A DNA stretch of 64,000 nucleotides from Ilyonectria destructans (lineage: Eukaryota > Ascomycota > Sordariomycetes > Hypocreales > Nectriaceae). A program made the translations under genes and the position numbers. The DNA is taken from the NCBI GenBank assembly GCA_020740775.1, contig JAHEWK010000049.1, forward strand, positions 1 through 64,000. Direction: 5' to 3'. Under the pieces are notes generated by a model, which worked only from the letters and a program-made list of their open reading frames with translations, was not told where the DNA came from and made no database searches. Position 1 is the stretch's first letter, and every line of letters begins with the position of its first letter. Below are positions 9,881-21,514 of this stretch, one piece after another.

Positions 9881-9922
9881 TGTCAGATACGTCAGAGGCG
9901 AAAGTTACCACCTATTGCCACC
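9881..9922 (+). repeat. 5' stub of copia-2-family LTR
   Basis: The first ~42 bases of the TGTCAGATACG LTR, broken off at 9923 where a sequence beginning TGTAACGATC and ending ATTACA (9923-10004) starts. That insert looks like a short LTR-type fragment but lacks a matching target duplication. Confidence 0.65.
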
Positions 9923-10009
9923 TGTAACGATCTGCACTTCGCTTTACACCTAATAGCCCGTCTGGCCAAAAGGTAAGTCTATAATCACAATGCTTGCAAT
10001 TACAGGTGC

Positions 10010-10196
10010 TGTGAACGGCCTCTAGTAACTGTATTCCAGCTATCTAGTCCAGGATGCTATTTACATCAAAGATGAAGAAGAAAGAAAGAAGTTCCTCAGT
10101 GCCCCTGAGCTGTGGAACGATTTCTCATCCCTGGCGCGCACGAGCCAAGTACGTCTTGCGGCACAGCCGCAAGGATATGGGCCCTGGCCCGTGACA
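10010..10196 (+). repeat. LTR, family TGTGAACGG..CCGTGACA, second copy
   Basis: 187 bp, nearly identical to 1880-2066. The flanks GGTGC and ATCCT do not match, and repeat A begins right at its end, so the locus is recombined. Confidence 0.85.
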
Positions 10197-10399
10197 ATCC
10201 TTCCCAAAGGAGACTTCTTTATATTTAATCTCAGCAGAGGGGATTTAAAGTTCATCCATATGTGCCGAATAGAAGTGGGAGGATTAGGACCAATTAGGAG
10301 GTGCAGTTATGCATCGCTTAATCCGGTAATTTTGCAAGGGAGGGGCAAATTTTAGGGGTGGAAATCCCAGAGTTTAAGAAGACCTTTCGTACCGAAAGG
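10197..10399 (+). repeat. Dispersed repeat A, copy 2
   Basis: Same unit as 44-293 in opposite orientation, ending with the hairpin CCTTTCG-TAC-CGAAAGG at 10383-10399. A partial hairpin recurs at 10489-10503. Confidence 0.65.
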
Positions 10400-11040
10400 C
10401 ACAGGGGAAGGCGCACGTCCGCCGGGGGACGTTGGAAGTTGGAAGCTGGGCGTGATGGGCAAGTTGGCGGCTCCCTTGCGCTGAGTAGCCTTTCGGTACG
10501 AAGCTTGCAACAAGAGCCTGTATGGCTGTTTTACTAGTGGGTTGCTGCACGTGTTGAGAAGAGGGCGCGGTTTTAAGTGGTCGGCTCTGGGTGGGTGGAT
10601 GAAGAGACTTGGCCAATAGGGCGCGTGTGTGTGTTACCTTTATTTTGCGTAGCCAATAAGATGTACGCAGCAGGCTTTGAGGAGCAATTCTGAGTGGCAC
10701 GATTTGAAGAGCTTAATGCGGAAGTAAGAGACCTAGCCAATAGGGTGAGGGTGAATAATTGAGACAGGGATCAGGGGACTGAGACTACCAGAGATCAATC
10801 AGTTGCAATACCAGAGAGGGAAAATTGTCAATTTGAGTATAAGAAGCTGCCATGCCAAGATGTCCTGGTGTTGAGATCATTGGCATGCAAATGCACAAAA
10901 CAAAGAAGAAACACATCTGATATTTATGATCGATCAAATGATATAGTATATACAATGCACAGATTGATACGACTTGGTAAAGATACTGTATTTCGTTGCG
11001 CAGAGAGGATGTGGCATCGCCGATCTCCATCCAACATTTT
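10400..11040. other. Spacer upstream of Helitron, no gene recognised
   Basis: No convincing ORF. A short direct repeat containing GCCAATAGGG occurs near 10611 and 10735. Part of this may be the 5' end of the Helitron, which could not be delimited. Confidence 0.4.
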
Positions 11041-11052
11041 TAGCCAAGAGCT

Positions 11053-11298
11053 ACTATCCCTGCCGACGTGGATACTCGCACAATTGAATTGATCAAGATA
11101 GATGGTGAACAGATTTGCTTTTTCCATGAGTACAAAGGATTGGCCAAAACGTCAGCACATGTCGCCGATCGCGGTAAAGCACCTTGAGGTAAGAACCTTG
11201 ATCCCTGCGAAGTGGATACTTGCACAGCGGAATTGATCAATCAACATAGCTGTTGAACAGAATCGCTTCTTCCACGATTACAAAGAATTGACTAAGAT
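11053..11298 (+). repeat. Two diverged direct repeats of ~100 bp
   Basis: 11053-11150 and 11198-11298 share a pattern (ATCCCTGC..GTGGATACT..GCACA..GAATTGATCAA..TTCCA..TACAAAG). The first copy can be read as an open peptide including CFFHEYKGLAK; the second has a one-base deletion. The function is unknown; it could be a relic of a captured coding sequence. Confidence 0.55.
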
Positions 11299-11423
11299 AT
11301 TAATACATGAAAAAAAGAAAAAAAAAACAAGTATGAGAGCTGGGCAGTATATGATAGGTAGATGAAATAACGTGGTGTGTATTATATCAATCACATAAGT
11401 GCCCATCGATGTTACCATTACAA

Positions 11424-11795
11424 CGAAAGAGGGTGAAGGGATATTTTGATCTATTGGTATATCAATACTGCAGCGGCCATATGAATAAGAGGGTGGAGGA
11501 GTATGATGCCGTATTGGTCTACCGGTGTAATGGCATTCCGACTAGATAATGGGATGAATAATCAAGCCTGATGTTATTAATGGTATAAGAATAAGAGGGT
11601 GGGGGAGTATGATGCTCTACTGGTATACCGGTGTGATGATGCTCCGAGTGGATGATGGAATGAATAATCAAGCCCGAAGTTAATCATCACAAAAGTAAGA
11701 GGGTGGTGGAATATGATGCTCTACTGGTATACCGGCGTGATGATGCTCCGAGTAGATGACGGGATGAATAATCAAGTCCGATATTGGGATGAAAT
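11424..11795 (+). repeat. ~105-bp imperfect tandem array
   Basis: Three full units and one partial unit. Each has AAGAGGGTGG, a GTATGATGC block, a TGGTATACCGGT-type near-palindrome, a TCCGA..GATGA block and GGATGAATAATCAAG. It ends ~320 bp before the Helitron ATG, so it may be part of the Helitron 5' region or promoter. Confidence 0.75.
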
Positions 11796-12116
11796 TGGAA
11801 GAGTAAAGAAGACCATGGTGGGATAGAGCTATCATTTATTGGTAGGTGGGTCAAGACGATGACGATAGACGATATTATCATATAGTTTGATAGGTATAAT
11901 AGAGATAAAGATGACGTGGGAGTATCGGGATAGAATCGGATCAAGAGCAGAGTAGGACCGGTTAGTGTGGGAGAATCGAAATCTGCCCCAGAATGTACCG
12001 ATCACAAAACAGCATTGTGAATGGCATCAACCTTTATCGTTCATATTTATAATACTATTTGGCTTAATACACATGATTACACACCCTAAGAATATTCGTA
12101 CATACAATATCTTGTA

Positions 12117-13430
12117 ATGGATTCGTCATTTGGCAGCACACTCAGCAGTCTCGGGCTGAAGATGTACAATGATATCTTTGGTGCGGCAAACTCGAATACA
12201 AACGCAACACCAAGAGAATCACATTCTACTGTCCAACCAAGCATATCCGATCGTGTTCCGGATGTCCAGCCTGTGGGCCTGGGATTAAGGAGGTCACTCT
12301 CTACTGTGCAACCAAGTACACCTGGTGATATTCCAGAAACCGTACCTATAGACCCGGCACTAGAGGGATCACAATCAACTGGCCAATCAAGCGAACCCGG
12401 TAATCGCCAACAATACCAATCAAGTGTAAATCAAATCGACAATGCGAATGCGCAAACACAGGCGGCAGGAAACTGGATGAGTCGGCCACCACCAGGGAGC
12501 ACGACGCCGATACAAGCGCCTCCAAGAAAAAGAGGCAGACCGCGAGGTTCTTGTGTACCAAGGCGGAGAGTTGGAGAAGGAAATCGGGTGCAGGAACATC
12601 AGCCAAGTGCATACCAAGCCGACACCATCAATACTCAAGTACAGAGCCCTGAAAGTTGGATGAGTCGACCGCCGCCAAGGAGTACGACACCAATACAAGC
12701 GCCTCCAAGATCAAGAGGCAAACCGCGAACTTCTCGTGCATCAAGACGGAAAGATGCCCGGGAAAGAAACTGGAGGCAAAGGAGACAAATCCAACAGCAA
12801 AGACCACTGGTTGCCATTGGGACCCAACATCACCCGCACAATGCACTGGGCATGCAGCAATGTATGAGCATTCTAAGCTTTTCAGATGTGGATCAACATG
12901 GCCAACAAGAACTTGGCGCCAAGCGTAAAGCTGATCAACACGGACAAGAACAAAACAAAAGGCAAAATCGAACACGGGTTGAGAATAGCAACCTTGAAGA
13001 GCAAACCCAGGCATTCAAGAGAGCTATTAAGCATCTGGAAGATGAATTTACAGAGAAGGAGAGAATATCCTACACAAAGGATTGGCGTAAGCCGGTCCCC
13101 CGTGAGAGGAATATATCCACAGTCATGGACTTTTATCAAGCATTTCACAACATGGACACCCTACCCATACACACATGCATGATATGCTATCGGAAAATCA
13201 GCACCATGGAGATAAAAGAGCTTAGCTGGGAAGAGTGGACAAATAGCGCAGCGATGAATAGCTGCCGCACGTATTCATGTCCAGATTGCTTCCCTGTTGG
13301 CAAGGCTATACCGAGCTGCGAAAACTGTGCAATGAAGATCCGCGAATGCAATATGGCGCGGGGTGGGAACTTGCATCAAGCACTTCGAGCACATGTACCC
13401 AGATGCTCTCAGAGACCTGACATTGGTTGA
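12117..13430 (+). CDS. Helitron N-terminal region with AT-hooks
   Basis: 437 codons from ATG 12117. The first half is low-complexity (Ser/Pro/Gln-rich), with two related blocks around MSRPPPGSTTPIQAPPRKRG and a second MSRPPPRS.. copy; the KRGRPRG sequence is an AT-hook, a minor-groove DNA-binding motif. The C-terminal part has Cys-rich spacing (SCPDCF, SCENCAM), a likely zinc-binding region as in Helitron N-termini. The frame leaves the homologous path around 13352-13366 in a G-rich run, after which the conserved sequence (FEHMYPDALRDLTLVEE) continues in the frame of the next entry. A one-base indel is more likely than an intron. Confidence 0.75.
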   Translation: MDSSFGSTLSSLGLKMYNDIFGAANSNTNATPRESHSTVQPSISDRVPDVQPVGLGLRRSLSTVQPSTPGDIPETVPIDPALEGSQSTGQSSEPGNRQQYQSSVNQIDNANAQTQAAGNWMSRPPPGSTTPIQAPPRKRGRPRGSCVPRRRVGEGNRVQEHQPSAYQADTINTQVQSPESWMSRPPPRSTTPIQAPPRSRGKPRTSRASRRKDARERNWRQRRQIQQQRPLVAIGTQHHPHNALGMQQCMSILSFSDVDQHGQQELGAKRKADQHGQEQNKRQNRTRVENSNLEEQTQAFKRAIKHLEDEFTEKERISYTKDWRKPVPRERNISTVMDFYQAFHNMDTLPIHTCMICYRKISTMEIKELSWEEWTNSAAMNSCRTYSCPDCFPVGKAIPSCENCAMKIRECNMARGGNLHQALRAHVPRCSQRPDIG

Positions 13431-16400
13431 GGAGAAGCTGATCGCACTCAACACCCATTTCGGCTTCGTTGCAAGAATCAAAGTGACAAAAAGCACCAAA
13501 CAGAGTACGGCATATGCACGGCATGTAAAGGGTCACATAACTGTGTTTCCAAACAGTGTTCAAGACTTGGTTACCACAGTACTACCACATCCGCTTCTAC
13601 AATCTTTGGAGGACATCCATATATCTTGGCATGGGCCGCAGAGACCAGCCCCCAGCGATCTATCCAAGTTGCTCTCAGTCCGGAGAGGAGCTGTGGAACG
13701 GGCGTTGCTTTGGCTAAAAGAATTTAACCCCCACTATCGGCACATCCAAATCGACAAAGCCGAGTTGGATAGTTGGGGAGAGCCGGCGCATGGGGTTCCG
13801 AGCCAGATCTATGACAGGATAGAGAGAGATGAACCATCGGCATGGGAAGAAACGCGAACAGCGCACATTGTGCCCCCAGCAGAACGTGGAATGGATGACG
13901 CTGGGCCCCAGTCACTCGAACAGATTGTGGACGGGCTGGGCAGAGCGTATGATGAGAATGATGTAAGTTACGACGAGGATCAGCAGCTCTATGACGAGCG
14001 CAGTAGGGAGGAGCTCGAGTATGAGGGCATGGGAAGCTTTCTTGATGAGATCCTTGCATCTGGTATGTTTCCACTGGATACAGCACCGCGAGCAACCGAT
14101 GCCGATAAACTGCAATTTGCTATTGATACCATCAGAGGTGGACACACAAATGCGCAAACACAGCCGCCCGACCAGCCGACTGGGAGCGCGCAGGATTCGC
14201 ACCTTCAGCCATACATTCACATTTCAAGAGGCAATGAGTTTGCAGATAGCAATGATCTCTGGCATCTTGCAAAAGCATTTCCAACACTATTCCCGTTCGG
14301 TTTCGGTGGGCCACGGTGCAAGGAAGAGATGGAATCGGACCTGTGGAAGAACAGTCTCCAGCTCACAGGGCGTATCCGTGATAGAGACAGTATTGGAGAG
14401 GGTGGAGAGGATGCGATTTCGCCAACACGTAATCTCCGACTTCACGCATGGATGAAGAAAGTGCTGCAACGACATGGTGGTCGCTTTGCCAATCATCCGG
14501 CGTTTTCATTCCTAGTATTCAACATAGAGGTTCGGTCTAGGAATAGAGGAGTAAGTATGGTGAGCGTGCGACGGACCGATTTTCCTGAGGTTGAGAGGAT
14601 CATTCAGTCGTTAACACCAGAGAGGCTGTGGGAAGTGCAAAAGGAGTTAGACGCTGGCGGGATCACCCGAGATGAAGGTATCAAAAAGCTCCTGCGATAC
14701 ATCTCATACTTTGGCTACAAACAGGCCATGTCGCAGGAGTCGCGGCTAGCGATGCGCAGAAAGATTAAAGCGCTCATCATCAGATACGGTATACCGGCGA
14801 TTTGGTTTACGCTGAATCCCAATGACATTACGAACCCGGTAAAACTACGTCTGGCGGCATACCGAAAGGAGGACAAGGCTGCCGCGGAAGCAACCCTGCT
14901 TCGGGCCCTTCAGGATAGGTATGAGAGAGTGAAGCTGGCGATAACTGACCCCATAAGCTCTGCCATCTTCTTCCATCGCGAAGTAGAGATGTTCTTTGAG
15001 CATTACGTCAAGGTTGGGGAGGAATCTGTTTTTGGTCGGATTGGACAGTATTTCGGCGCTGTCGAGACCAACGAACGCGGTGCTCTTCATGTCCATGGTT
15101 TGCTATGGCTCGAAGGGAACTTGGAGCTCGGGGAGTTCATCGGTGCTCATGGAAACGGGGAGGATGATGAGGGTGCGGCAATGGAACGGGAAGGAATCCT
15201 GAAATATGTCGATTCTGTCTTTACCGAGGTATGTGCATCCATATATCCACGTAACCAAAAGCCAACGTAGGTCGGAAGCTAAACTATCATTTAGGATCTG
15301 GACGAATCCGCTGCCTTTAGCGAGGAGAGCGAGACTAGGGTGGTTTACGACAACATATCCTACCTGATGACCGATGCTGGGCGCTTCTCTGAACAGTTTG
15401 ACGATGAAGCCCACTTTTGCGCGGGCAGGGTCCAGATGCACGTCCATACCGCAACTTGTGTCAAATACTCTCATATCAAGGAGGGAGAAAAGAAGCCCAC
15501 GTGTCGATTCCATGCGCCTTGGAAGCTCTTTACAAAAAGCGAATTCGGCGCGGATGGTATACTTCGGCTCCAACGCTCACATCCCATGATCAACCGATGG
15601 AACAAACCAATGGCGGTTGGGTTGCGGCACAATCACGACATCTCCTTCATCGGTACCCAAAGCAAGACAATGGCGCTGATATACTACTTGACAAACTACA
15701 CCACAAAAATCCAAGATCCGATCTGGAAGAGAGTGGCCATAGCAGCAGAGCTCTTTCCGAGTATCAGCACAACCAGCGCCGTCGGGCTAGGTGCAACAAC
15801 TGCAAACTACGAAGCCAAGGCAAATGTAAACCGCCAGTACCTGATGAGAATCGCAAACAGAATATTCACTGAGCGGCCATTATCGCAGGTGGAGGTGATT
15901 GCGCACTTCTTGGATTACCCAAGTGAGTTCTCGAGTACCAAACAATGGTCATATGGGAATTTGACAATGATATACTGGGCAATACTCCGACGCTGGCAGT
16001 ATCTCCAGCAATGCAGTAGCACTTTAGGCGACGACGATGATCGACCTATCGAGAACATAGGTGACAATGGCAACGGCAACGACGCGGAAGCCAGCGCGGA
16101 GAGGGTCTTGGTGGGAAGCGATGGCAAGAAGCTACCATACATTGAAGCCTACCACCACCGTGGAGAGGTGCTGCAGACATTATGCTTCTATGACTACATG
16201 TCGATTGTTACATTACAAAAGAGCATAGATTCATCTTCCAAGGAGTTGGTGAAGATAGAATTTGAAAGGAACTGGAAGCCGGGAAGGGACTGGGTGCAGG
16301 TTCTAAGACCCCCGGGGAAGTATGCAGTGCCATGCATCAACGGCTTTCTCGATATGGACTTTGATATTGACACAAACGCAGACCGATACCGCAGGTAAGC

Positions 16401-18884
16401 ACAAGCCATAGAACAGATGGGATGGATAAACGAGGAGCATATACTAATATTAGCACCAGAGCTGCAGTACAGCACCTCGCACTCTTCGTACCATGGGAGA
16501 AGTTCACTACAGCAGCGTCTGGTGACATCAACGAAATCTGGGAACACTGGAGACGGCAACTCCCCAAAAGACTCCAGACTATCGCAGGCAACATCCAGCT
16601 CTTGAAGCGATCAGCGGAAGATGCGCGGCGAGATGCAAAGCAGTGGGCGGCTGCGGGGGACGACACCGTTTTGGATGACATCGACGCTATGGGGTATGAT
16701 CTCCAAGATCCTACAGGCCCAGTAAAAGCATATCGCCCAGACCAGGTTGGCCAGCTTGGCCGATTGATTGAGACAGTACGAGGTGCTACAGCCCCTAACC
16801 AGGTGACCGCTGGTTCGGAGCATCTTTTGCAGATGCTAGATCAGCTCCGCGAAGCCCAAGCAGATATCCCCGAGTTTGCGGATGACGTCGAGACTGTCGC
16901 TTCCGTAGAGAACCCAGAGCAGTACCAGCCAACCATGGTAGCCAGGAGCGAGCTCCCAACGCAACGTCAGCTTAGAGGAATCAAGAGCAAGCAGGATCAA
17001 GCTGACAAGGAAATTGTGAAAAGAATCCGAGGCTCTGATGGAGTTCAGATTACGCAGAACACAGCTGCCGGCGCAGAAGCATCACTGGACCATACCTTCG
17101 CGGGTGCGGGAGAAGATATTATAGAAATGTCAGAAACAGACACCCGGAACACTCAGAGACCCAGTGCCAGGGTCGCCTTTGGACCGTCGACAACATTCCT
17201 CCATGCCGGTCGGGAGATTGCAAGGAGGTTTACCTTGAACGAGCGGCAGGAAATCGCCTTCCTTTTCGTGTGTCGCCATCTCGATACCATTAGGAATGAA
17301 GATAACAGCGATAATTTTGATAGCAGCAATGCCGAGAGCAATGATAACGCACAACTGTGTGAGTTCCTAGGTGGAGAGGGCGGCACCGGGAAGTCCAGGG
17401 TCATCGAGGCGTTGGCGGAATTGTTCGCTAGCAAAGGCATATCGCACAGGCTGCTGATAACGGCGACATCGGGGGTCGCAGCAGCGCGGATCAACGGCGT
17501 GACTATTCACTCCGCCTGTGGGATGCAACCCAACGCATCCGGCAGCAATGCGGACGATGGCAGCACGGTAACCTACGTGGACGGTGACGCTCGAAGAAGA
17601 TGGAATGAAAAATGGCTGCTCATCATTGACGAGGTAAGCATGCTGGGCCTCCAGACGCTCTGTGATATCAACAAGCGACTTTGCGCCTCCCGAGGATCGA
17701 ATCAAGATTTTGGCGGCATCCCAGTGGTGCTATTGTCAGGAGATTTCCACCAGTTCCGCCCGGTGCAGAATAAGTCGCTATTGACGCCATGGTCCGCCCT
17801 CAGGATTGCGGACGAAATGAGGGCGCACGCACTCTGGGCTCGATTTACCACCGTCGTTATGCTCACCGAACAGGTGCGCGCAGCGGGGGACCCGGAGCTG
17901 CAGCGGCTGCTGACTCGGATCCGGCAGGGGCAGCAAGACGAGTCCGACATGGAGTTTCTTAACAGCCGGTGCTTTAGGGAAGGCCGAGCCATACCATGGG
18001 GCAAGGGCATCACAGCAGTTACACCCCTCAACAGCACCAGATGGTGCCTGAACATGGATGCGGTCTTGGCCTTCCAGAGGCACCACCAGAAGCCAGTCCG
18101 GATATTTCTACCCCAGCACCGTTGGGGTAAACCCAATACATTACCGGTAACGGAGGAAGAAGCTGCGCTCATGGCCAGCGTCGGGGATGACAGCAAGATC
18201 TGTGTGCCGGCCACGTTCATGTTCGTGCCTGGTATGCCGGTTGTGGTGACCAAGAATATAAACCCAGGCCTCAAGCTCGTAAACGGGGCCAAGTACAAAG
18301 CACTGGAAGTTATACCAGACGCCAAGAGATTCCCAGGGTATCAACTCGCCCCGGACATTATCCTCCACTTTGGACCACCAGCCGGCATTATCCTGTTATC
18401 CGAGTCAACCAAGAAGTTCAAGTTTGATGACATGCCACCCGGCACGGTCCTGCTTACTCCAACAAGTGCCCAAATACCCATCGAGAAGAAGAAGAGGGCC
18501 AAGAAGAGGCCTTGGCAGAGGCACGAAGTGAGCCGCCGAGGACTTCCCTGCACTGCAGCGTTCGCATGCACCGATTACAAAATCCAAGGCGAAACCCTCC
18601 TCGAGATTGCGCTGGAGCTGCGAGGAACCGGAACAAAGCTGAATACCACAACTGGACAACTCGAGCCGGGAAAGTGCGATCCGTACAGCCTGTATGTGCA
18701 GCTATCGCGGTGCAAATCGCTTGATGGTATTATGTTGCTGTCAAAGGCACGGGTGCAGGACATAGTCGGGAATAAAATACCACAGGAAATGTTTGATGGC
18801 GAGGCTAGGCTGGAACAGTTGTGCGAGAGGACAGTAAATGAGGCACGATTATCATTGTTGTCATATCCATCTGCACAATACTAA
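13363..18884 (+). CDS. Helitron Rep-helicase, three exons
   Basis: Exons 13363-15228, 15295-16394 and 16454-18884; introns of 66 and 59 nt with GTATGT/GTAAGC donors and TAG acceptors that keep the frame. Exon 1 holds the Helitron-like domain (FPTLFPFGFGG, FTLNPNDI) and the HUH motif in ALHVHGLLW. Exon 2 carries the paired catalytic tyrosines in YYLTNYTTK, which nick and join DNA. Exon 3 is the Pif1-like 5'-3' helicase: Walker A GGEGGTGKS, Walker B LLIIDEVSM, motif III LSGDFHQFRPV, and the C-terminal YVQLSRCKSLDG. All catalytic motifs are intact; the only damage seen is the frame break just upstream at ~13360. The start at 13363 is not a true initiation codon. Confidence 0.85.
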
Positions 18885-19128
18885 CAGTAGCGTAATTTAG
18901 ATAATAGGTTTCTTACATATAAATAGAAGTAGAAGGATAGAAAACAAATATATATATTCAGATAACTTACATATTAAAATTTATAGATCCAAATCAACTT
19001 AACTTAATACATTAGGTTACACCTAACTCAAGCAGAAGAGAAAACCTCATAAAATATAACGACAAGAGCAATAATGCTATCACAAACCGAGTTCCCACGT
19101 GCATTTCACGTGTCTCTTAACAAGAAAC

Positions 19129-19449
19129 CCTCAAAAGGAGACTCCTTTACACTTAATCTCAGAGAGCGAATGAGAATTCACATGTGCGCATTGCCAAATG
19201 AGGAAGAGAAGATTGGCACCTCTGGGGGGCATTCGGATGGGGTTAATCCGGACCAACAGGAGATGCAGTTACGCTTACTCTCGGAGAGCGAATGAGAATT
19301 CACATGTGCGCATTGCCAAATGAGGAAGAGAAGATTGGACCAACAGGAGGTGCAGTTGCGCTTCCGAATCGGGTAATTTTGCCAGGGGGGGGGCGAAATT
19401 TCGGGGGGGGAAAATCCGAGAGCTTAAGAAGACCTTTCGTACCGAAAGG
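19129..19449 (+). repeat. Dispersed repeat A, copy 3, internally duplicated
   Basis: Same unit as 10197-10399, ending with the hairpin at 19433-19449. An internal ~60-bp stretch (GAGAGCGAATGAGAATTCAC..AAGATTGG) is present twice, at about 19156-19217 and 19277-19338, making this copy longer. Confidence 0.65.
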
Positions 19450-19973
19450 CATTATTCGGGAAAACTTATGGATTAATGTAGAGTCAGCCTTCGGCTGAAT
19501 TATGTGTGTTTTCCACCTAATTGAATGTACCCCTCGTGAAGAATTTTTCTTATGGGGCTTAACTTCCGTTTTAGGTTAGTTTTCTATGACTGCACCGTCT
19601 CCGTAAGGTATTGCACCGTCTCCGCAAGGGTACCCACCGAACTGACCGTATTGCGGAGCACGCCAACTTGCGCCCTTAGATGTCAATTTCTGGGCCTTAT
19701 TAGTCAAAGCCAAGCGAACTTGCAGCGTAGGGCGCCGACTGCGAGTCTGCAAGATGGAGTCTGCTGCCTGCACATCCTGCAGATTTCAGCCGACGCAGCC
19801 TTTGATCTCTCTCAAACCCCCGAACGACATATTCTAGAAGATCAAGGAAATCTTCGCTTTAGTCTGTATCGATTAAGATGGCCCAAGATGTCGGTTCTCA
19901 CTCCCTGTGAAGAGAGCCTCTTACTGACTGTATCTAGCTTGTTAGAGTCGCCAGCCTGATTGAAGGCGTTGAG
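19450..19973. other. 5' region of the MFS gene
   Basis: No gene seen. A 20-bp unit TGCACCGTCTCCG.AAGG is repeated in tandem near 19591-19630. The stretch presumably holds the promoter and 5' leader of the transporter starting at 19974. Confidence 0.4.
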
Positions 19974-21464
19974 ATGCACGTACGCTCAAGTAACGACAAC
20001 GGTTCCGTCAGGCGCAACGTCGACAATCTTGGCCTGGACCAGTCCCTCATGGACCTCGAAAACGGCGTCGTCGGCTGGGAGGGCGAGGACGACCCCAAGT
20101 ACCCCCCGAACTTTACTCCTACTCGCAAGTGGCTCATCACCGCCCTCCTCTCTACTATGGCCTTCATGACGCCGTTTGCGTCGTCCATCATAGCACCCGC
20201 CATCGGATACATTGCCGACGACTTTGGCGTCCCTGATATTACAAAGAGCGCCATGCCCGTGAGCATCTTTCTCCTTGGGTACGCCGTCGGGCCTCTCTTT
20301 CTATCACCCCTGTCGGAGATCTACGGCCGTAGAATTGTCATGATGGCCTCTAATCTCGTCTTTTGCCTCTTCCTTGTTGCCTGCGCGCTGTCCCCCTCGA
20401 TTGACCTCCTCATATTTTTCCGCTTCATGTGTGGAGTTGGAGGATCTGCCTCGCAGACCGTCGGAGGAGCCGTCATCGCCGATTTATTCGCCGTTGCTGA
20501 GCGTGGAAACGCTATGACTATATGGATCCTAGGTCCGATCCTAGGACCCTCGTTGGCGCCGCTAATCGGCGGTTTCGTGGCTGAGTCGATCGGTTGGCGA
20601 TGGGCTAATTGGATTACACTCATTCCTGCTTCGGTGCTTCTGGTCGCCATGGTGTTTGTGTATCCCGAAACTCACCACGAGGTACTTATTCAGCAGAAGA
20701 CGAGGAGATTGGCCACGGCCCTCGATCGGCCGGACCTGTGTAGCTGTTACGCAGATGCGGCAGAAAAGGCTGCCAGCAGCACTGACATCATCCTATCTGG
20801 GCTTGTTCGACCGCTCAAGTTGCTGTTCAGCTCGACAATCATCTTTGGAGTGTCCCTATATGTGGCTTTTGGCTACGGATGCCTCTACCTGCTGTTCAAT
20901 ACAATCCCTATTGTTTTCCGCGGCAGTTACAATTGGTCGGCAGGCATCTCGGGCATCGTCTACCTGGCACTTCTTTTTGGATACGTCGTAGGCCTTTTAG
21001 CCTTCTCCCTCCTTTCAGATAAGACGGTCCGTCATATGACTGCTGCAAACGGGGGCGTTTACGAGGCTGAGATGCGGCTTCCTTTCTGCATTTACTTTGC
21101 CGCTCTTCTTCCAATCTCGTTCTTCTGGTACGGCTGGAGTAGCGACCAAGCTGTCCACTGGGCTATGCCAATCCTAGGACTGGCTCTCTTTGGGATAGGC
21201 TTCGAGGGCATCTGGCTACCTACTCAGATCTACATTGTTGATGGGTACTCTCGCTATGCCGCTAGTGCCCTTGCTGCCTTTTCTGTGATGAGGAGTATAG
21301 TTGCCGCATTCCTCCCTCTGGCTGGGCCGGCAATGTATGAGAGGCTGGGTGTTGGCTGGGGCAACTCCATCTTGGGTTTCATCTCTCTAGCCATGGTTCC
21401 TATCCCGGCGCTGATATACAAATTTGGGGGGAGGATGAGAAAGAATGAGAAGCTCAGGCTTTGA
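19974..21464 (+). CDS. MFS transporter, DHA1-type drug:H+ antiporter
   Basis: 496 residues, one exon, ATG 19974 preceded by an in-frame stop. The N-terminus is acidic and cytoplasmic (GWEGEDDPKYPPNF), followed by about 12 hydrophobic segments. Motif A is in the loop after helix 2 (LSPLSEIYGRRIV), and the antiporter motif C in helix 5 reads GPILGPSLAPLIGG, typical of proton-coupled exporters. The family exports drugs, polyamines or secondary metabolites across the plasma membrane; the substrate cannot be told. Length is normal and no defect is seen. It sits between repeat A and MULE debris, with no biosynthetic cluster next to it. Confidence 0.9.
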   Translation: MHVRSSNDNGSVRRNVDNLGLDQSLMDLENGVVGWEGEDDPKYPPNFTPTRKWLITALLSTMAFMTPFASSIIAPAIGYIADDFGVPDITKSAMPVSIFLLGYAVGPLFLSPLSEIYGRRIVMMASNLVFCLFLVACALSPSIDLLIFFRFMCGVGGSASQTVGGAVIADLFAVAERGNAMTIWILGPILGPSLAPLIGGFVAESIGWRWANWITLIPASVLLVAMVFVYPETHHEVLIQQKTRRLATALDRPDLCSCYADAAEKAASSTDIILSGLVRPLKLLFSSTIIFGVSLYVAFGYGCLYLLFNTIPIVFRGSYNWSAGISGIVYLALLFGYVVGLLAFSLLSDKTVRHMTAANGGVYEAEMRLPFCIYFAALLPISFFWYGWSSDQAVHWAMPILGLALFGIGFEGIWLPTQIYIVDGYSRYAASALAAFSVMRSIVAAFLPLAGPAMYERLGVGWGNSILGFISLAMVPIPALIYKFGGRMRKNEKLRL

Positions 21465-21514
21465 GTGACTGCACATGCGGATTTGAGGGCCAAAATTGAA
21501 CTCGATTGATTGTT

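Larger units (their letters stand above)
12117..18884 (+). mobile_element. Helitron (coding span; termini not found)
   Basis: A single transcription unit encoding an HUH-type Rep endonuclease fused to a Pif1-family helicase, the hallmark of Helitrons, which move by rolling-circle replication. Two short introns and one frame break are present. The expected 5' TC and 3' CTRR with hairpin could not be placed; Helitrons make no target duplication, so the borders stay open. Confidence 0.85.

Noticed and set aside
9923..10004. Very short LTR element TGTAACG..ATTACA
   Set aside because: The ends look right, but flanks CCACC and GGTGC do not match and no other copy is seen.
16422..16453. Independent start of the helicase at 16422
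   Set aside because: The first codons lie in the intron; a GT-AG intron 16395-16453 joins the helicase to the Rep exon in frame.
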